Source: a virus
DNA: 64,000 nt
IMG/VR virus record: IMGVR_UViG_3300018080_000002
Span: 1 to 64,000 of that record
Strand: one strand, 5' to 3'
A program made the position numbers and the translations under genes. The notes under the pieces are model-generated. The model was not told where the DNA came from. It was given only the letters and a program-made list of their open reading frames with translations, and did not search any database. Each line of letters begins with the position of its first letter. The first letter of the stretch is position 1. Below, in pieces: positions 63,845-64,000 of the stretch.

Positions 63845-64000
63845 ATGTTTAATGAATTAAATTTGATTACGAATAATTGTTTTGAGAGTTTTCCTGGTAG
63901 TAGTCATCCTATAAATCGTAGGATGCAGCCTATTGTTGATTCTATTGTTGGCATGGGGACAGAGAACATTTCATTTATGATCAATGAATTGGTTCGTTGT
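63845..64000 (+). CDS. hypothetical protein, 3' end outside window
   Basis: 52 codons visible from ATG 63845, beginning MFNELNLITNNCFESFPG and continuing NRRMQPIVDSIV. An upstream 18-codon frame (63796-63852) could be a leader. Not recognised. Confidence 0.55.
   Translation, partial: MFNELNLITNNCFESFPGSSHPINRRMQPIVDSIVGMGTENISFMINELVRC

Overview
The window looks like part of a large tailed-phage genome (or a prophage) from a Gram-negative host. Genes are tightly packed, short, mostly with ATGA-type overlaps or good Shine-Dalgarno sites, and nearly all on the + strand. The DNA is AT-rich (about 40% G+C by eye, not counted). A full set of phage replication and recombination genes, a baseplate-like protein, several lipoprotein-signal proteins and 15 clear tRNA genes support this. 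The host cannot be named from the sequence.

Layout. 1-1.4 kb: end of a structural module (GNAT-like protein, baseplate/tail-tube type protein). 1.4-15.2 kb: small accessory genes, including zinc-ribbon proteins, tiny membrane proteins, a collagen-like lipoprotein, a T4-Pnk-type phosphatase, a dNMP-kinase-like P-loop protein and a methyltransferase. 15.26-16.49 kb: 1.2 kb without genes, G+T-rich, with nested G-U-containing hairpins. 16.5-19.8 kb: more small genes and a DnaQ-like exonuclease. 19.84-20.16 kb: two terminators and a three-hairpin element in front of a replication-initiator-like gene. 20-35.8 kb: replication block (initiator, DnaC-like loader, DnaB-like helicase, DUF932, DnaG-like primase) broken by small membrane genes, an esterase-like lipoprotein and the only two minus-strand genes, tandem RebB (R-body) look-alikes. 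35.8-36.0 kb: a folded leader with alternative pairings around a start codon. 37-46.6 kb: glycan module (intein-split glycosyltransferase, RmlA/RmlC/RmlD, HldE-type kinase, cupin, sulfotransferase, APS kinase fusion, GT2-GT9 fusion). 46.7-54.1 kb: recombination block (ssDNA-binding protein, SF2 helicase, RecA/UvsX, two PD-(D/E)XK nucleases, RuvC, SSB). 54.8 kb: an Acb2-like anti-CBASS candidate. 57.6-63.8 kb: RNA-rich locus.

The most striking part is the RNA locus. Five tandem RNAs (57756-58386) share one architecture: a variable but complementary closing helix, conserved internal-loop sequences on both strands, and an insert. This is the plan of bacterial Y RNAs, the partners of Ro60. Two inserts are circularly permuted tRNA-like domains, one is a tRNA-like domain in normal order with a poor acceptor stem, one is a complete tRNA cloverleaf, and one is a plain hairpin. 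A Ro60 homologue (TROVE plus vWA) lies 2 kb downstream. It is preceded by a 21-codon leader ORF, three matching 8-nt segments and an intrinsic terminator that together look like an attenuator. A possible primase-polymerase-fold protein and a secreted metalloprotease lie between. The tRNA cluster follows, with a second attenuator-like element inside it.
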